Source: Isoetes taiwanensis (lineage: Eukaryota; Streptophyta; Lycopodiopsida; Isoetales; Isoetaceae). From it: 64,000 bases of DNA. A model generated the notes under the pieces. It was not told where the DNA came from. It ran no database searches and worked only from the letters and a program-made list of their open reading frames with translations. The stretch is from positions 20,139,018-20,203,017 of the forward strand of contig JAJEKV010000020.1 in assembly GCA_021234155.1 (NCBI GenBank), given 5' to 3'. The first letter of the stretch is position 1. Each line of letters starts with the position of its first letter. Below are positions 10,491 through 23,469 of the stretch, one piece after another. The translations under genes and the position numbers were made by a program.

Positions 10491-11714
10491 ACGACGTGAC
10501 ATGTAGGGTTGGGTTGATTGGTGCGTTGGGATTGCATAAAGTCTTTCTAGAATCTAGTGCAATGGCCTTTGGAGCCTGCTGCATGTTACTGAAATAGTAA
10601 TACATTAACTTCATAAGTTGAAGATGTTAATGGCTTGTGAGGTGTATGTGCATTTTATTGCCAAATATTAATGGGCTTCATTTTTCGAATCTTGCACTTT
10701 TAAAGACAAAGGGGAGCATTTAACCCTATAGATTTAAGAGAACAACCCATTACAAGTCAAAATACCAAAAGACAATATGATATGCCTTCCATTCCTTATG
10801 TGTACATCACTAAATAAACAAGCTGATAAAGTATCCCAAATGACTTTCAATTGAGAAGGACATGAGAAATGTAGAGGGAGACAACCATGCTGGCAGAAGC
10901 ACCGCCAGATTTTCACGTAATTACGCAATGATATTAACAGCAATGTATCCAATCGAGAAGCAACGAGTCAATACTGAATATTGGCTCACAATCTTATAGA
11001 CACTACAATATCAAATGTCGATCTTGCATTTGATTTTGTGGCATAACTTACTTCATTTGTTCTGTAGTTAAGTCCTCTTGGACAAACAGTTTTCGATAAA
11101 AAAGGAGCTTGGGGAAAGGTTGGGTTTTCCCCAAGCACCGCTTTACGATTAGAACCTACAAAAGCGAGGCTTGGCGAAAAGGTTAGTTTTTTTTTTAGGG
11201 GAGGGGGGTATGGGAAGAGGGGGATCATATTCAAGATGTAAATGAATTTAAAGTCTTAGGTGCAAATTCAATTCATCTTGCATTTCCAAGGCAAATTGCC
11301 ACTAGGGGACCTAAACCACCCATCTTTTCTTTAAACTTGTAAAAATTGCACTTCAAAAGACCCATCTTTTATCTAAAGTTGAAAAATTGCACTTCAAACA
11401 CCCATCTTCTCTCCCTAGTGCACCTTCGCAGGTGGAGAGAAGTACTGTGTCAGTTTCAACAAGCATGTCAAAAATGAAAATGGACAATATATCGGGAAGG
11501 TGAGACTGTTATTCGAAATCAATGGCCCTCTGATCCATGGACGAATTATGTATAGTCATGTCCTCCCATTGTTTTATTATTTTTATGGTGAATGTTTGGG
11601 GTACATGCCTGTTGTTTTGTGGCGGAGGTCTACCGCTTGTTTGCTTGCCATTGTACCATCCCATGGCCCATTGAAAAAATTGCACACCAAAATTTTCCAT
11701 AGATAAGCTTGGAC
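10491..11714. other. Intergenic stretch
   Basis: No gene supported. A small exon-like segment at about 11433-11500 (acceptor CTTCGCAG, donor AAG|GTGAG, encoding YCVSFNKHVKNENGQYIGK) was seen but could not be tied to a family or neighbours. Two imperfect copies of an AAAATTGCACTTCAAA segment lie near 11340-11400. Confidence 0.4.
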
Positions 11715-11915
11715 GTATGGAACAAAGCACCTTCTCATATCGTCTCTTATTAATTGAGCATGCACATGCTTGCTCAACTTTATATTGCTAGTATTGATGC
11801 ATGCGTTGAAAGCACTATATGTCACCATATCTGCCTTCAAGCCATATTGTTCAATTTGTCTAAATAGCTTGATGGATACTGTTGCATCTCCAAATATTGC
11901 ATACCCTGCAATCAA
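11715..11915 (-). pseudogene. PPR fragment
   Basis: The minus strand encodes MIAGYAIFGDATVSIKLFRQ, then QYGLKADMVTYSAFNACI and a KHVHAQLIRD end, about one and a half PLS-type PPR motifs (pattern: I.GYA..G....A..LF..M...G...D..TY...L.AC......GK..HA). There is no longer PPR frame on either side, and after HAQLIRD the frame loses PPR character. A remnant. Confidence 0.65.
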
Positions 11916-11919
11916 AATA

Positions 11920-14900
11920 TTTTAGGAAATTATATCTTGTACCCATTCTAGATGATATCTTGTACCATGCATCGTATCAAATACCTTTTGAGCATATTTT
12001 ATATCGTCGCATTTTGGCTAGACGAAGGAAAATTAGTTGTGTTGGATGAGGAAGAAGAGGTTGGAAGGGAAGGTGATACAATTTCAAAAACAAGAATTCG
12101 TTTGGATGTTGCAGTTGCTTCAATTATTTTTTAGCTCTAGGAGATGAGTGACATATTTATGCCCTTGTTTCTTCAAACAATCAATTCTGGTAATTATGCC
12201 CATCTATTTTTTACATCTATGGTGATTTCTTATTTACATTGAAGATGTTTTAGTAGTGAAGAAAATTTTAACATTGTGTACAATGCATATAACTATGAAA
12301 GATTAAAAATTCTATGATGGCTTCCAACATGCAGCAGTGTCACGCTCATTGATTGATAGGAAATAATTTTAATAATTTTAATGTGGCCATAGTATTGTAG
12401 TGGTTGACGTTCATAATGTTGTAGTAGTTGACATTTTGTTTAATGCATACACAATACTATGTTGTTGAAATGAATTCTATTGAGTGCAAATATTTTGGAG
12501 GTTAGAACCTTTGTATTAATTTACCATGTTATGTCGTATGTCATAAGATGGAAGGAATAGAGGAAAAATGGCATAAGACACTCAACTGAACTTGGAAAAG
12601 GATTGTACACAACTTCTATGTGAGCCATGCGAGCATGATAACCTAGCAAAGTACAAGACACTTGCCTATGTTGAGGCAAATGATACGTGCATAATACTGC
12701 ATAATATAGACAAGTTTGTTGAGTAGATTTTGAAAGATACAATACATAGTTTATTTGTGAATATGCATGTTCTTTGCACCCAAGATAGCCAAGGCACAAT
12801 TAAAGAAATTTGGCATAAACTTGTAATTTTCCAATTATCTATTACATGAAGAAGATTTATGAGTATTATGATGCATTTGTACCCAAGCATATTCTTCTAC
12901 ATGGCATTTTGTCATATAGACCTTTGTTCTCCAGTCAATTTGTTTATAATATATGTGAAGGTTGGGGAGAAGGTTAGGCTGGGGATTTGACAAAAAAAAA
13001 AATGAAGCAAAATAAATTGTCTCGATAAATCATTGGTTGTCATTTCGAGAGCTTGGCCATTTATCTCTAAAAGTTTGGCAACCACTTTTCATCTAAACAT
13101 TTATGGGATTATACCACAGGCTTGCAAAGAAGATGTCATCTTTCCAAATGCCTTGTGGATAAATTCATAGAAATTTTGATTGAATGGATTAGTGATATAT
13201 CAATGGAACAGTTATAAATGGTTCAGACACAACCAAAAGAGTAGCATCTAAGAGTAACTATTGAGCAAATGAAAGCTCAGGAGAACAAGCTTGTATTAAC
13301 GACTCAAAACATAAAGAAGCCACAACTGAAATCCTGAATGCCTACTCCCCTAGAGACCCTCAAGCCATCTTAGAGATATTTTGGGAATAGAGTGATGCAT
13401 GAGGGAATAGAGTGATGCATGCTATTCCCTAACATTACATCATTTCCAAGAAAACATGGATATAAGAGGAAACATGACAAGGGAAGAAAAAGTGCACCGC
13501 ACAGTTTCTTTTTGTATCGAGATGACTTGTCTTAGATGGTAACGTGCATGATGTTCGTCAAAAGAAAGTGTGAACACGTATTTAAGAACCTATGAATACA
13601 TTGACAGTGATGATATTAAGATATTGCCCACACTTGGCTAGTTGCCATAAATGATTGAGACAAGTAATACATGGTCTTTGCGTCTATCCGAAATGTTAAG
13701 ACAGTAAAATACACTTGCATCTAGACAAAGGACAAAATCATAAACAGTAGTTTACTTAGATATATCTTATTCAGCAACACAATAAAAGCAACATTGTCTT
13801 CGGAATGGAGCATGAATATTCCTGTTTATCCAGCTTGAAACAAAAACAAAATCAATGTTTCATGTAGAATAACAATGCTGTTAGAAAATAGATTTATCTA
13901 ATCTTAGAAAACCCCTAAACCCAAAAAGGGAATTGAAGATATTGGCAAAAGAACATTCGACGGGGACTGTTTTACGTAGCCATGGCTATGGACAAGGTCT
14001 GCTGACACGCTTGTAGTGATCCTTTTACTATGGTAGTCGAGAGCACGTGGGAGGTAAATGATCAACACACATTTGTTTGGACATATTCCACGTAGTATCT
14101 GCTTGGGCTGCTTGATCTGGTTTAAGAATGATGATAGTTGAATGTTTAATTCTGGTGGAGTGGAGCTGCTCACTCATACGCTTTGTCCAAAAAACTCCAC
14201 CTTTCTATTCTGTAGTCTGTAACTATGTGCTGATGTTTCTGCCCGTGTGATGGCACCTGCAGGAAAGGCCAATGTCAACACATTATTTTTAAACCTGCAC
14301 TGTCAGCCATGTGGGTCATTATCTGAAAATATCTTGGTCTGCGAGGCTAGCTAGCCAAAAAAATTCAGTCTGAGCTCTCATTCAATATCCCAAAGTCAAA
14401 AGGCAGTTATCCATTTCCTCTGGAATTTTAAGTTTTGCCTCCAAAAACTCACTTAGGCTGTACGTAAGATGGATTTCTTAGACTAAATTTTACCTTTCAA
14501 GTTACGCACAAACTTGACACCTCAAGTTATATCTTAAACATGTGCTTAGATCCTAACTCAACAGGGTCTTAAGCAAACAAATTTGACTGCATGTTTAAAA
14601 TTGTGAGATAAAGCTGCATAATCTATATGATATCATGCTTAACATGGTGCATAATCCACATCGTACCATTGTTTTAATTGCTGTAGGAGCTAGAGGGGGA
14701 ACATATTTAAGTAAACTCCCCACGTGAATTCTTTGCCTGCAGCAGAACAGTGCCTCTGTATTTGTTTTCAACTCCTGACAGGCAAAGGGGGGATGGATTC
14801 TTCCAATTTCTGAAATGATCACAGATGGGGTCAAGGAGCATTCAATCTCGGCTTTTAAGGCGAAATGAATGGACAAAGAAGCGGCCAAGTCAAGTGGCCC

Positions 14901-15030
14901 CTGCAGATTGAGACTCTTCTCCCCTTTTCAGAGCTTCACCAAAAAAAAAGGGGGTGAAGAGGAATACAAAGACAAACGCACCGTAGTCTGCTCGTGGTCC
15001 AGGTGCCCTGTGGGGCCTCATCAGCGGCCA
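11920..15030. other. Intergenic stretch, nothing recognised
   Basis: AT-rich sequence with only short open frames and no protein motif that I recognise. A 21-bp GAGGGAATAGAGTGATGCAT direct repeat occurs near 13385-13425. Confidence 0.5.
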
Positions 15031-15040
15031 ATAGACGAAA

Positions 15041-15178
15041 GCAGCATTTCTTCTACATCTCTGTCATGGTGCACTTACAAACAAGATCATAACTCTACAA
15101 AGTTACCAAGCAGCATTTCTTCTACATCTCTGTCATGGTGCACTCACAAACAAGATCATAACTCTACAAAGTTACAGA
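15041..15178 (+). repeat. 69-bp tandem duplication
   Basis: Two head-to-tail 69-bp copies starting GCAGCATTTCTTCTACATCT differ at only a few sites (TTAC versus TCAC near the middle). The open frame through them shows the peptide SSISSTSLSWCT twice, but it has no recognised function. Confidence 0.9.
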
Positions 15179-15439
15179 TATATTGTTATAGACATAATGT
15201 AAATATTTAATATTAGGGGTGTTGTTATGGTGATGACCTTTGGCGCTGGAGGCGGCGGTGGCAGTGGATATATAGCTGGTGCTGTTACTCGTTCTTCAGC
15301 AGATTGATACCACCATTCGATCATCACAAAGCATATACCACCATTCGATCATCACTATGAACTGCATATACCACAAAGCATCTGGATTTCCAAATATGCA
15401 AAAAAGGATCAGTTTCAAAATGCACAAAAGGTATCTTGT

Positions 15440-15850
15440 AGACATCAAAAGTAACAACAGAACTAGTGGCAAAGATTTTATTAAAGAAATGTAAAGCATT
15501 ATCTACTTGCCCAGACTTACATAACTTTCCAAGCATTATACTGTACAGTGCAGGATCTGGAACCAGTCCACAATGATGAATCCTATTAAGAATACTAAGA
15601 AGTTCGTGAAAGCTACCATTTGCACTCAAGCAATCAAGCAGAAGTACAAAAGTTGAAATTTTAGGAATATATCCAAGCATACTCATTGCCTGAATAAGCT
15701 GGTGAGCTTCATTTACTTTTCCAACCTTCCATAATTCAGTAATTAGCAGAAACGACGGACGAGGGAACAAATCCCTCATGGAGGAGATTATGGAGCATAC
15801 TATATGCTTCATCCACATTTCCAGATAGCGTTGCCTCGTCAGTGACATGG
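15440..15850 (-). pseudogene. P-type PPR pseudogene fragment
   Basis: The minus strand encodes about three P-class PPR motifs: ELWKVGKVNEAHQLIQAM, STFVLLLDCLSANGSFHELL, and PALYSIMLGKLCKSGQVDNA. Upstream, the motif GNVDEAYSMLHNLL sits in a different frame, showing a frameshift near 15750. The frame loses PPR similarity after about 15440. P-class PPR proteins bind organelle transcripts and guide stability or translation. With no start, no targeting peptide and a frame break, this is a relic. Confidence 0.75.
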
Positions 15851-16584
15851 AGATGGGCTATGTCCTTGGCACTCGGACTTCATGATCCTATTTGATCGGA
15901 AAAGCATTGAGCTGCTAGCAGACTTGGTGAAAAACAGACAGAATTATGGTAAATGACCATTGTGTCTGTCATGCTCTTGCTGCGATAGCCACACACATTG
16001 CACCATGGAACTTGTTACAAAGCTTTAGAATGAGCCCTTATGTACAACTCTGTAATCTCTCGATCAAGTTTCAAATTTTATGTATAGCTTTAGATCTAGA
16101 TCAAATACAGGCACCTGGGATCACAAGGTAGAGATTAAATCATGAAGTGATGATGCTTAGCACATAAATAAAACATTTTATCACGTACCTTATAAGAATA
16201 ACTCGTCGAAGAATTGCAAAGCGGACATACTTTTCCCCATACTCGAAGAATGGGAAGCTTGCAATGATATCATCAAGCTGCAATCTTTTATGGTAGCAGC
16301 AGCCTTTTATGTTCATCTGATGCAAGAGAATGGAGCCAAACATAAACAATAATTTCTTGCCTTTTTTTCTGAACCTCAAGCAGATAAGAATCTGAAGTCA
16401 AAGTAACTTGGCCCGAAGCACTTATAGAGAATTCTTGACTCGAAGAGCATACTGCACAGTCGACTTGTAAGAAACTGTGGAAGAGAAGGATCAGCTATGG
16501 AAAACACTCGGGTCTGGAGCATTACCAAGTCACATTTACCCGGTTGGCTTGCTTCAAATTTATTAGATGGATATCTTCACATGC
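15851..16584. other. Intergenic stretch
   Basis: Nothing supported. It lies between a PPR relic and a CDK5RAP3-like exon and may belong to the same captured block as the latter. Confidence 0.4.
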
Positions 16585-16702
16585 CAGAATTCCCATCTCC
16601 TGACAAGCTTGTGTATATTTGAGGGCAGCTGCAGCTGCATTCCGTTTGTACTCAGTTTCTTTACGCTCCAAATCAGCCAGTTGTTGTTGTATCTTTGCAA
16701 CC
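16585..16702 (-). pseudogene. Isolated CDK5RAP3-like exon fragment
   Basis: After a GCACAG acceptor the minus strand encodes VAKIQQQLADLERKETEYKR, then NAAAAALKYTQACQEMGI. This fits the coiled-coil region of CDK5RAP3 homologues, where plants show a Q.QL.DLERKE...KR.AA....KY..ACQE.G pattern. CDK5RAP3 partners the UFM1 ligase at the ER. The expected continuation (G..VR.EL) is replaced by unrelated sequence and no GT donor follows. It sits directly beside a dispersed repeat (16820-16970), which suggests transposon capture. The family call rests on one exon. Confidence 0.5.
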
Positions 16703-16819
16703 CTGTGCGTTTTTCCTGCTCTATGCTTGCACAAGATAAACACCAAAGGGAGTCCGATCTGCCATACCCTAACGAATCGGCCGCGCGAGAACAGAGAAGA
16801 AGATTTTTCAAGGACTTTC

Positions 16820-16970
16820 TAATTTTCATGGCCGTCCGATGCGAAATTAGAGAATCGGACGGCTCAAATTGATTTTGGGTGACGTGGCACGACACGTGGC
16901 ATAGCTAGAATTGCAGCCTTTTGTGCAGGGGGGGTTAGGCAACCCTGCTAATAAAGAAAAACAATATCAC
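16820..16970 (+). repeat. Dispersed repeat family, copy 1
   Basis: The block runs from CTTTCTAATTTTCATGGCCG through GACGGCTCAAATTGA and CACGTGGCATAGCTAG to GGTTAGGCAACCCTGCTAA. The reverse complement of 60895-61060 has the same blocks in the same order, and 25905-26065 holds a more diverged copy. It lies next to coding fragments at two of the three sites. It could be the end of a gene-capturing DNA transposon. Confidence 0.65.
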
Positions 16971-17125
16971 CGATTCAAAATTGATTTGAACTGATTAAAA
17001 ATCGCTAAAGTTGAAATTGGAAGATGGGAAAAAACCGATAAAAAAACAATAAAGAAAAACAATACCACCGATTCAATTCAATTCAATTCTTGATTTGAAC
17101 TGATTAAATCGCTAAATTTGACATT
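16952..17125 (+). repeat. About 90-bp tandem duplication
   Basis: TAAAGAAAAACAATATCACCG starts a unit that recurs at about 17044 (TAAAGAAAAACAATACCACCG). The inner piece AAGATGGGAAAAAACCGATA also occurs near 2839-2860, showing that the sequence is dispersed. Confidence 0.65.
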
Positions 17126-17305
17126 TAGCCTATACATGGGTACTACTAACGAAATAGACTATCCCGGGGGTCGGAAAGACGGGGGAGCGTTAGGTTTCTA
17201 ACTAGCCCATCAGGATCTGCTCGCTTTGATTAAGCTATGCAGAAATGGAGAAGGTGAATTATACTTTGTTCTCTTTTTGGGTTGCTGGGTTGCTTCGGAT
17301 TGTTG

Positions 17306-19178
17306 ATGCTTGGAATTTTGGAACAGTCAGAAGAAGGCCAAAACTGCCCATCTAATCTTAAAACAGAAGCAACAGCAGTTCCGGAGCAGGAGCTAGCTAT
17401 GCCCTTCTTTTCTAGCCTTAACTCTAAGGAAGGCGGACTGCTATTCGAACAGGTATGGCAGCTGCTTTTGCCATGTTTAGGGTTCCTAGATGAGGGTTTG
17501 ATTAGAGTGCATTTTACAGCTAGAAGAAAGTTTGCGCCCATCAATTGCCACAGCGGAAAGCAGGGTAACCAAAACAATGCAGCAATTTGTGGAGCGAGTT
17601 GAGTCACGAGTTTTAATTGCTTTGAAGCAAGCTTCCAGTGAGATAATCAACAATATTACAAAGGATGCAACCACACGGGTTATGGTGGCAGAGCGTAAGG
17701 CAGCTCTTTGTCAGCGCGATCTTATTTCTGTCAAGGACCAGTCATTATCAATGCTACTCCGTCTCAAGCATATTGCTGATGCTCAGGTCCCTACATTCTT
17801 CCTTTCTTTTGCCATTTCACTTAAGCTAGTTGGTTATGTTGAACAAATGTTATAGCTTATAGGCATCTTCAAATGGTCATGCCCTATTATTTTCTCAGAT
17901 TTTTGAGTCAGAAAAGAAACTTCTTAATGAAAAAAGGAGGGCTCAGGATGCAGAGGCAAAACTGCAAGATTCTATTAAGCAGTTGAGGAGTGAGCTGAAA
18001 AGAAAAAGTGAATTGCTGGAGAAATTTCAAAGGTTTCCAAGTATAATAGGGAAGGAGCGGGAGGAAGAGCAGGACTATGGTCAAGAATTTGAGGATGAAA
18101 GGCAGGATGCAAAAATGAAGGAACCACAAGAAGGAACAGACAATCTTCTCCTGTTTGCAGATGTTGCTTGTGAGGATGCCGATAGAACGTATGCTTATTC
18201 TATGCCTTGTTCTACATGTACAGAACAACAAATTCGAGTGGATTCACCAACTTTACATGATTCCTTTTGTTTATCATCTTTATCAGCTATAGATGCAGAA
18301 GGAAGTTCCTGTAGACAGCGAAGCGAGGATTCACCTGAAAGAGGACAGAATTTTGGAGCTAAAAAGCATAGGACAGGGGAGGGTTCCCAACCAGCTCCTG
18401 AGCATCATTCATTAAGAAGTAAAGAAGATCCCATATGTTGCGCAATTAATGACGAGGACAAACGTGGTAAAGAAGTTCCATCTGAAGAAGGTTCCGCAAC
18501 TGCAATTCAAGGGGTTCTAGAATCTGTACATTTTAAAGTAGAGGTTCTTGACGAGAAAGACCCATCAAACAAGGGACAAGATCATCAAAAATCAACTGAC
18601 CATGACAAAAAGGAATCGTCTTTCCATGAGTCAGAGTCTGCTGGTGATGATGGTGCTGAGGCATGTTCAGTTCGTTCAGGACCAGACTCATTGACAGTGA
18701 GTCCAGTTGGGCAGAGTACCTTTAAGGATGGAGCTCATGATGAAAGATGCATAAGCTCTGCTGCTCAAGAACCTGGGCCTTTAGATGTTTTGGAAAGAGG
18801 TGCAGAAAAGGGTGGTTGTTTGTCCAAGTTAGATGAGTTCGAAACTGCAGGTGAGCCTTTGTCTTATATGAAAGAAGATAATATCAAGTTCCCAAAGTCT
18901 GGAAGAAAAAGAAAAGGAAGGCAAGGATTGACAGTTGAAAGGGGTAATGGCTTCAGTGAAAATGCAAAGAAATATAGGGATTATATATCCGAAGATTACA
19001 CAATTGCAGAAGAAAAACCTATAAGCTTGGGATTAGAATCCTCACGTGAGAACAGACGTCTCATGCAGGGTGCCCGTCAGGTAATGTATCAAATACATGG
19101 TTGGTTACAGGCCATTTCTGTGTGCTAACTGGAATGCTGTTGCAGCTTTTTTCTTTAGCAGAAAAAACATGGCGGTAA
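17306..19178 (+). CDS. Coiled-coil/acidic nuclear-type protein, unknown function (four exons)
   Basis: Exons 17306-17452, 17520-17786, 17899-19080 and 19146-19178 are all phase 0 and join through GT-AG introns into 542 codons plus stop. The start is the first ATG in the frame after an upstream stop. Residues 50-140 and the first part of exon 3 are helical and charged (AAESRVTK-like, EKKLLNEKRRAQDAEAKLQD, then SELKRKSELLEK), consistent with a coiled coil. The middle is Ser/Glu/Asp-rich and disordered-looking. Near the end is a basic GRKRKGRQG patch (NLS-like), then ENRRLMQGARQ spliced to LFSLAEKTWR. I do not recognise the family. The intact frame over 1.6 kb of coding sequence argues for a real gene. 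Confidence 0.75.
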
Positions 19179-20929
19179 CCCAGTGTCCGAAATTTTATAC
19201 ATAATTGATTGAACCATATTGGTGAGTACCCGTACATACATTTGTGGTATTAGACATTGGCATCCTTGTGATTTCTGGTAATTGATAAGATGTAATAAAT
19301 CATTAGGAGCAAGTGTGTTTCATGCTGCAATGCCATATGTCTACTGTAAACCAATTTGGATCCTGTTTCAGTACAGTTCTCCTACGAGAAGATCTAAGAT
19401 ATTTACATGTAAATTTCCTTAAAAGTTAAAACTATACATGTTTCTCTATTGCCTTCATTCCCATCCATATAGATAGTAAGGCTAGCAAGGACTAGTTGTC
19501 AGTGATATCTCTTCGGGTAATGAGACTTTATGGCTTGCCAGCTGGGGAACACAAACAGAGAAACACTCTCCCTAATGCACAACGTGCTTCTCCTCTTAAG
19601 CTTTAGTCCTGTCTATTCTAGGAGTTCTAATACATCCCATAGCTCCACTGTTTCTGGAGTTTAGAACTCCTTCCACGTAAAATAATAAAAGGTCTTCCGT
19701 TTACGTTTTTCATCTTAAATATCTTGGTATGGTTCTCTAATGGTGACTTTTGGCTTAATAATCATCTATCCAGCACAGATGTTATTACAACTTACTCCAA
19801 ACCTAGATGACCTGATGAGCTTCTTTAAGGCTTTGTTGTCTCTTTTAACTTTGCCCTCTATGGGGTATAACATGTCAAGATTCTCCTGAAACATACATAA
19901 TTCACTCTCTGTGTGGAAAACAATTGGGACAGAGACACTTGAAGAGGCTCCATGGACGACTAATTTACCTTGGCGTCGAATTTCATAAGCTTAGTGAAAT
20001 CCAAGCTTATTGATTTTTTTTTTTTTTAGCTTAACCATTGGATTATAACCATTTGATTGTTAAAGATAAGCGATGTATACATAAAGTCGTAGAAATACAT
20101 GCTAAAACCCATAGCTTGCTGCCGCCACCGTAAACCGGCGTGACAAGGAAGCAGTCGAAGTCCGAAGCAGGCAAGGTTTATGCTTCGAATGGAGACGGCT
20201 GGCCAAATATCTAGAGAAACATAGGTGTAGAAGATTAAAAAACCTAAAGAACAAACCAAGCCTATGCTGGATTGATCTGCCTCAGGTGCCGGATTGATCT
20301 ACCTCCAAGCAACAGGGCGATTACAGCGTCATCCGGAACAAAATCCAAATTGATGAAAATCCAAATTGATGTTGCAGCACATCTAGAGGCGCAAGCTAAA
20401 ATAAAAACCAGAGGCATGCAAAACCAAAGCAGACTGTCCGGAACAGTGGCCCCAAATTGAATTTGCTGCCATATCGTATTCACCGCCATCTCTCTGGAAC
20501 AAGATTGGGTTCTGTCAAGAAAGGAAGTTCATGCACTTTCTAAAAATGAACTTAGAAAGCACACTGAACAAAGGACACAATATTGAAAACCCTCCCGACC
20601 TTTGAAAAACCGTTGAAGATCATCTACAGCAAACCTTAGGGCTTGGAGCTACTATGTCTTGAAGGTATGTATATGATTTATGAAAAACCTAGTTTTGGTG
20701 GTCAATGATGTAATCAAGATAGATTTTCAAATAGGTTTTTTCTGCCCTTATTCCTTGATTTCTTCCTGCTCTTTGCCAAGCTCTCATGGTTTTCTAATGG
20801 TATGGATGGATGCACTTATTCTAAGTCACTTTCACAAGTGCACTTTCCTCATGGCCATCCCAAACAAAGTTACGTGAGATAGAATTGAACTCCTTTTGAG
20901 GACAGCCAAACAACACATACACTATAAGA
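19179..20929. other. Downstream/intergenic stretch
   Basis: Probable 3' UTR of the coiled-coil gene followed by sequence with no gene. A 15-bp T run sits near 20014. An ATCCAAATTGATG-type 17-bp direct repeat occurs near 20343. Confidence 0.5.
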
Positions 20930-21410
20930 TTTGACTAAAAAAACAAAAAAAAAGTCCAGAAAAAAGTAAAACAAGAAACACAAATCCAATAGTGTATTCA
21001 TGAATACACTTTGCTCTCTCAGGCAAACAGAAGTGTATTCTAGAATACACTTTTGTTTTATTAAGGGAGCAATAGTGTATTCCAGAATACACTTTCGTAT
21101 ATTTTACTTTCAAGAAGGCAAATTGTATTCCAGAATACACTTTTACTTTTCTAAAAACCAAACATGTATTCTGGAATAACAAGTTGCATAAATATTGAAG
21201 TTAAGGTCCAACTTACTTGTGCAACTCCTTGGACATATTATCCAATGTAAAGTCCTTGTCTATAACTTTTTGCAGCATCCTTTCTAGCAATCCATGTTTG
21301 TAAAGCCCTGCATTTCTCTTCAGATGGTTATGGTCATTTCCTTTTTTGGTACGTTGGAGCCCTTCTTCTTATCTGAAACCTTGTCTTTGCATTTCAACTC
21401 TCTGCTTCAA
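20930..21410 (+). repeat. Duplicated segment with array of 18-bp palindromes, copy 1
   Basis: The segment holds GTGTATTCATGAATACAC (20992-21009), GTGTATTCTAGAATACAC (21033-21050), GTGTATTCCAGAATACAC (21075-21092), a one-base variant at 21123-21140, and a half-site near 21167, spaced 41-48 bp. The following part, to CTGAAACCTTGTCTTTGCAT near 21390, also matches the second copy at 26075-26465. Confidence 0.88.
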
Positions 21411-22329
21411 ACATACGTTTAATTGTTCCATCAAACATGTTTGACATATTATGACATTCTTTTGGCTGAATTAAAATCAAGAAAATAATTAAGAAAACAA
21501 AACTAGCAAAAGGCACACCAGTAGGCTTTGACAAGGTTCTTATTGTTTAGGCTTTGGAAATAATTGTTCTATGTTCTTAAAAGTTTTGCGTAATTCACAT
21601 TTCTAACCACATGTAGCTTCAAATTTGATTCTTTGCAACAATGGAATGTTGCCAAAGATTATGAATTAATTCATCTGAAATTGCATGAAAAGAAGGAACA
21701 TTTAGACTAATAACATGGATGATAATTGGAGGTTGTGTTGAAGGGGAAGTATGAGGGTGCACTGCAATGTTAATCATTTGCATAGCCGAAAAGGATTACA
21801 TATTTCCATCTTGAAGATGCCTCTACTAAATATTCAGAGCGAAGGATAAATATTTATCTAGACAAGGCAGGTTACAAGAATGAGGCTCTGGCATCCTAGA
21901 CATTTCTATAAGCATGTGCATGGAAAAGCATTCTCATTGCACCTTCCTACTTGAATCTTGGAAAAACATTTCGAGTTTAAGTTGATATGAGAGAACAGGT
22001 TCGTATTTTTGCAAATTAGGCCATGAAACTACATAGATTCGGTAAATACGCCATAAAACAATGCAATGCTATAGAGTGCTATGGTACATTCTAAGACTAT
22101 TAAGCTCTTTATCCATGATCTGAGAGAGAAATTAAAGACAACTAGATAGCAAATATTGAATGCCAAAGAACTATAATGTAATCAGCCAAAAGATTTAGAA
22201 GCTAAAGGACACTATATTTTAAGTCAATGATCAGCTCGTGAAGGCCAAGAACATGGTGTCTTTGCTAGTTTAAGTTCGGCAAAATCTATTCCAAAGAGCT
22301 TACATTAGGTTTATGGAAGATATAGTAGT
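21411..22329. other. Intergenic stretch, nothing recognised
   Basis: AT-rich sequence without supported genes or clear repeats. Confidence 0.45.
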
Positions 22330-22445
22330 GGTTCATACTAAAAAGCATCGAATTGTGCAAGGACCTGCTTCCTTTTAACAAGAGCTTGCTAATTAGCACA
22401 TCCATTAAAAACACTACCAAATGTTGTTGCATGAATCAAGTGCCC
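22330..22445 (-). pseudogene. Short PPR remnant
   Basis: The minus strand reads HATTFGSVFNGCAN, stop, QALVKRKQVLAQF, which follows the PPR L-motif pattern TF.SVL.ACA...AL..GKQ.HAQ. The in-frame stop and lack of neighbouring motifs make it a small relic, with moderate support only. Confidence 0.4.
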
Positions 22446-23469
22446 ATCATAATTTCATGTCAACGGCCTTCAAAAATTTAAAACTGTTGTTTTGGACAAT
22501 AATGATGAAGGCTATGTCCATCATAACCTATTGAATGAACCTGTCCTAGTTTTTGAAGGGAAAAAAACATGGTCTCTTGAAATGCCATGCTTGGAGTTTA
22601 GGTTAAGCACAAGGCTTTCGGTCAATCTTCCAATACAAAATGCTTCTGTATAGAATGCATTATAAAAAGCTTTCAACAAGAAGGATTTTGAATTTCATCT
22701 AATGGTACAAATAATTTGTACTTAGTTGCACTACAAATAATTTGTACTTAGTTGAACTACAAACGCATCAATTTGCTTTAATTGGCGAAAAATGGAAGGA
22801 ATATTATAAATCGCGGAATAGAATTATCTGCTTTACACTTAGATGTCTCAATGGAGATCTATGTTGTTCAAAGTCAGGTTCTTGCGGGACATACTGGCTG
22901 GCAAAATTGGTTCAGCTTTCATGCATGCGCTTCATTATGCTGTCGTGTTCAATACTTATAGCCATACCAACAGTCTTAACGAGTAGCAGCAATTCCTGCA
23001 TAATCAGTGTCAACATGTTACCTCATAGCATGCATATGGTTGCATGATGTGATCCTTATGCTTTTTGGCACAGAAGCACAGAAGTGATAAAGTAGATGTT
23101 GAGCTAGAATATCTGCACATCTACTGCACAGGGAAGTTCATAATAAAGACTTTGTGCTTATAAACCCACTTGCACAATGGAGAACTTGAAGTAATAGGAA
23201 CATGAAGCAATGGTGGTTGTTCTGCACTTAAGAAACTTTCATTAGACTTCCTACTCAAAACATCCATAAATTTGTTTGAAAGATATTTGAAAGCTTAAGC
23301 ATCTAATTCATTATTATCAAGCTTCCTCATGCAATCCTTAAAATGTCTTGGATTTGCAACCTTTGTTCACCTATATATCTTATATATCTTAAAGTGATCT
23401 GTAAAAATGTGCAAGAATGTAAAAGATCTTACATCCAGGGGTAACGAACTCAGATACGTACATCTTACT
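22446..23469. other. Intergenic stretch
   Basis: No supported gene. A 23-bp AATAATTTGTACTTAGTTG direct repeat lies near 22708-22750. Confidence 0.45.

Noticed and set aside
11433-11500. Exon-like segment encoding YCVSFNKHVKNENGQYIGK, reminiscent of a BAH-type start
   Set aside because: One small exon with no partners and no secure family match.
22860-23370. Possible copia pol fragment on the minus strand (LCKWVYKHKVF-like phrase near 23170 and DTDYAG near 22990)
   Set aside because: Two short isolated phrases in the wrong order and spacing for copia RT and RNase H; not enough support.
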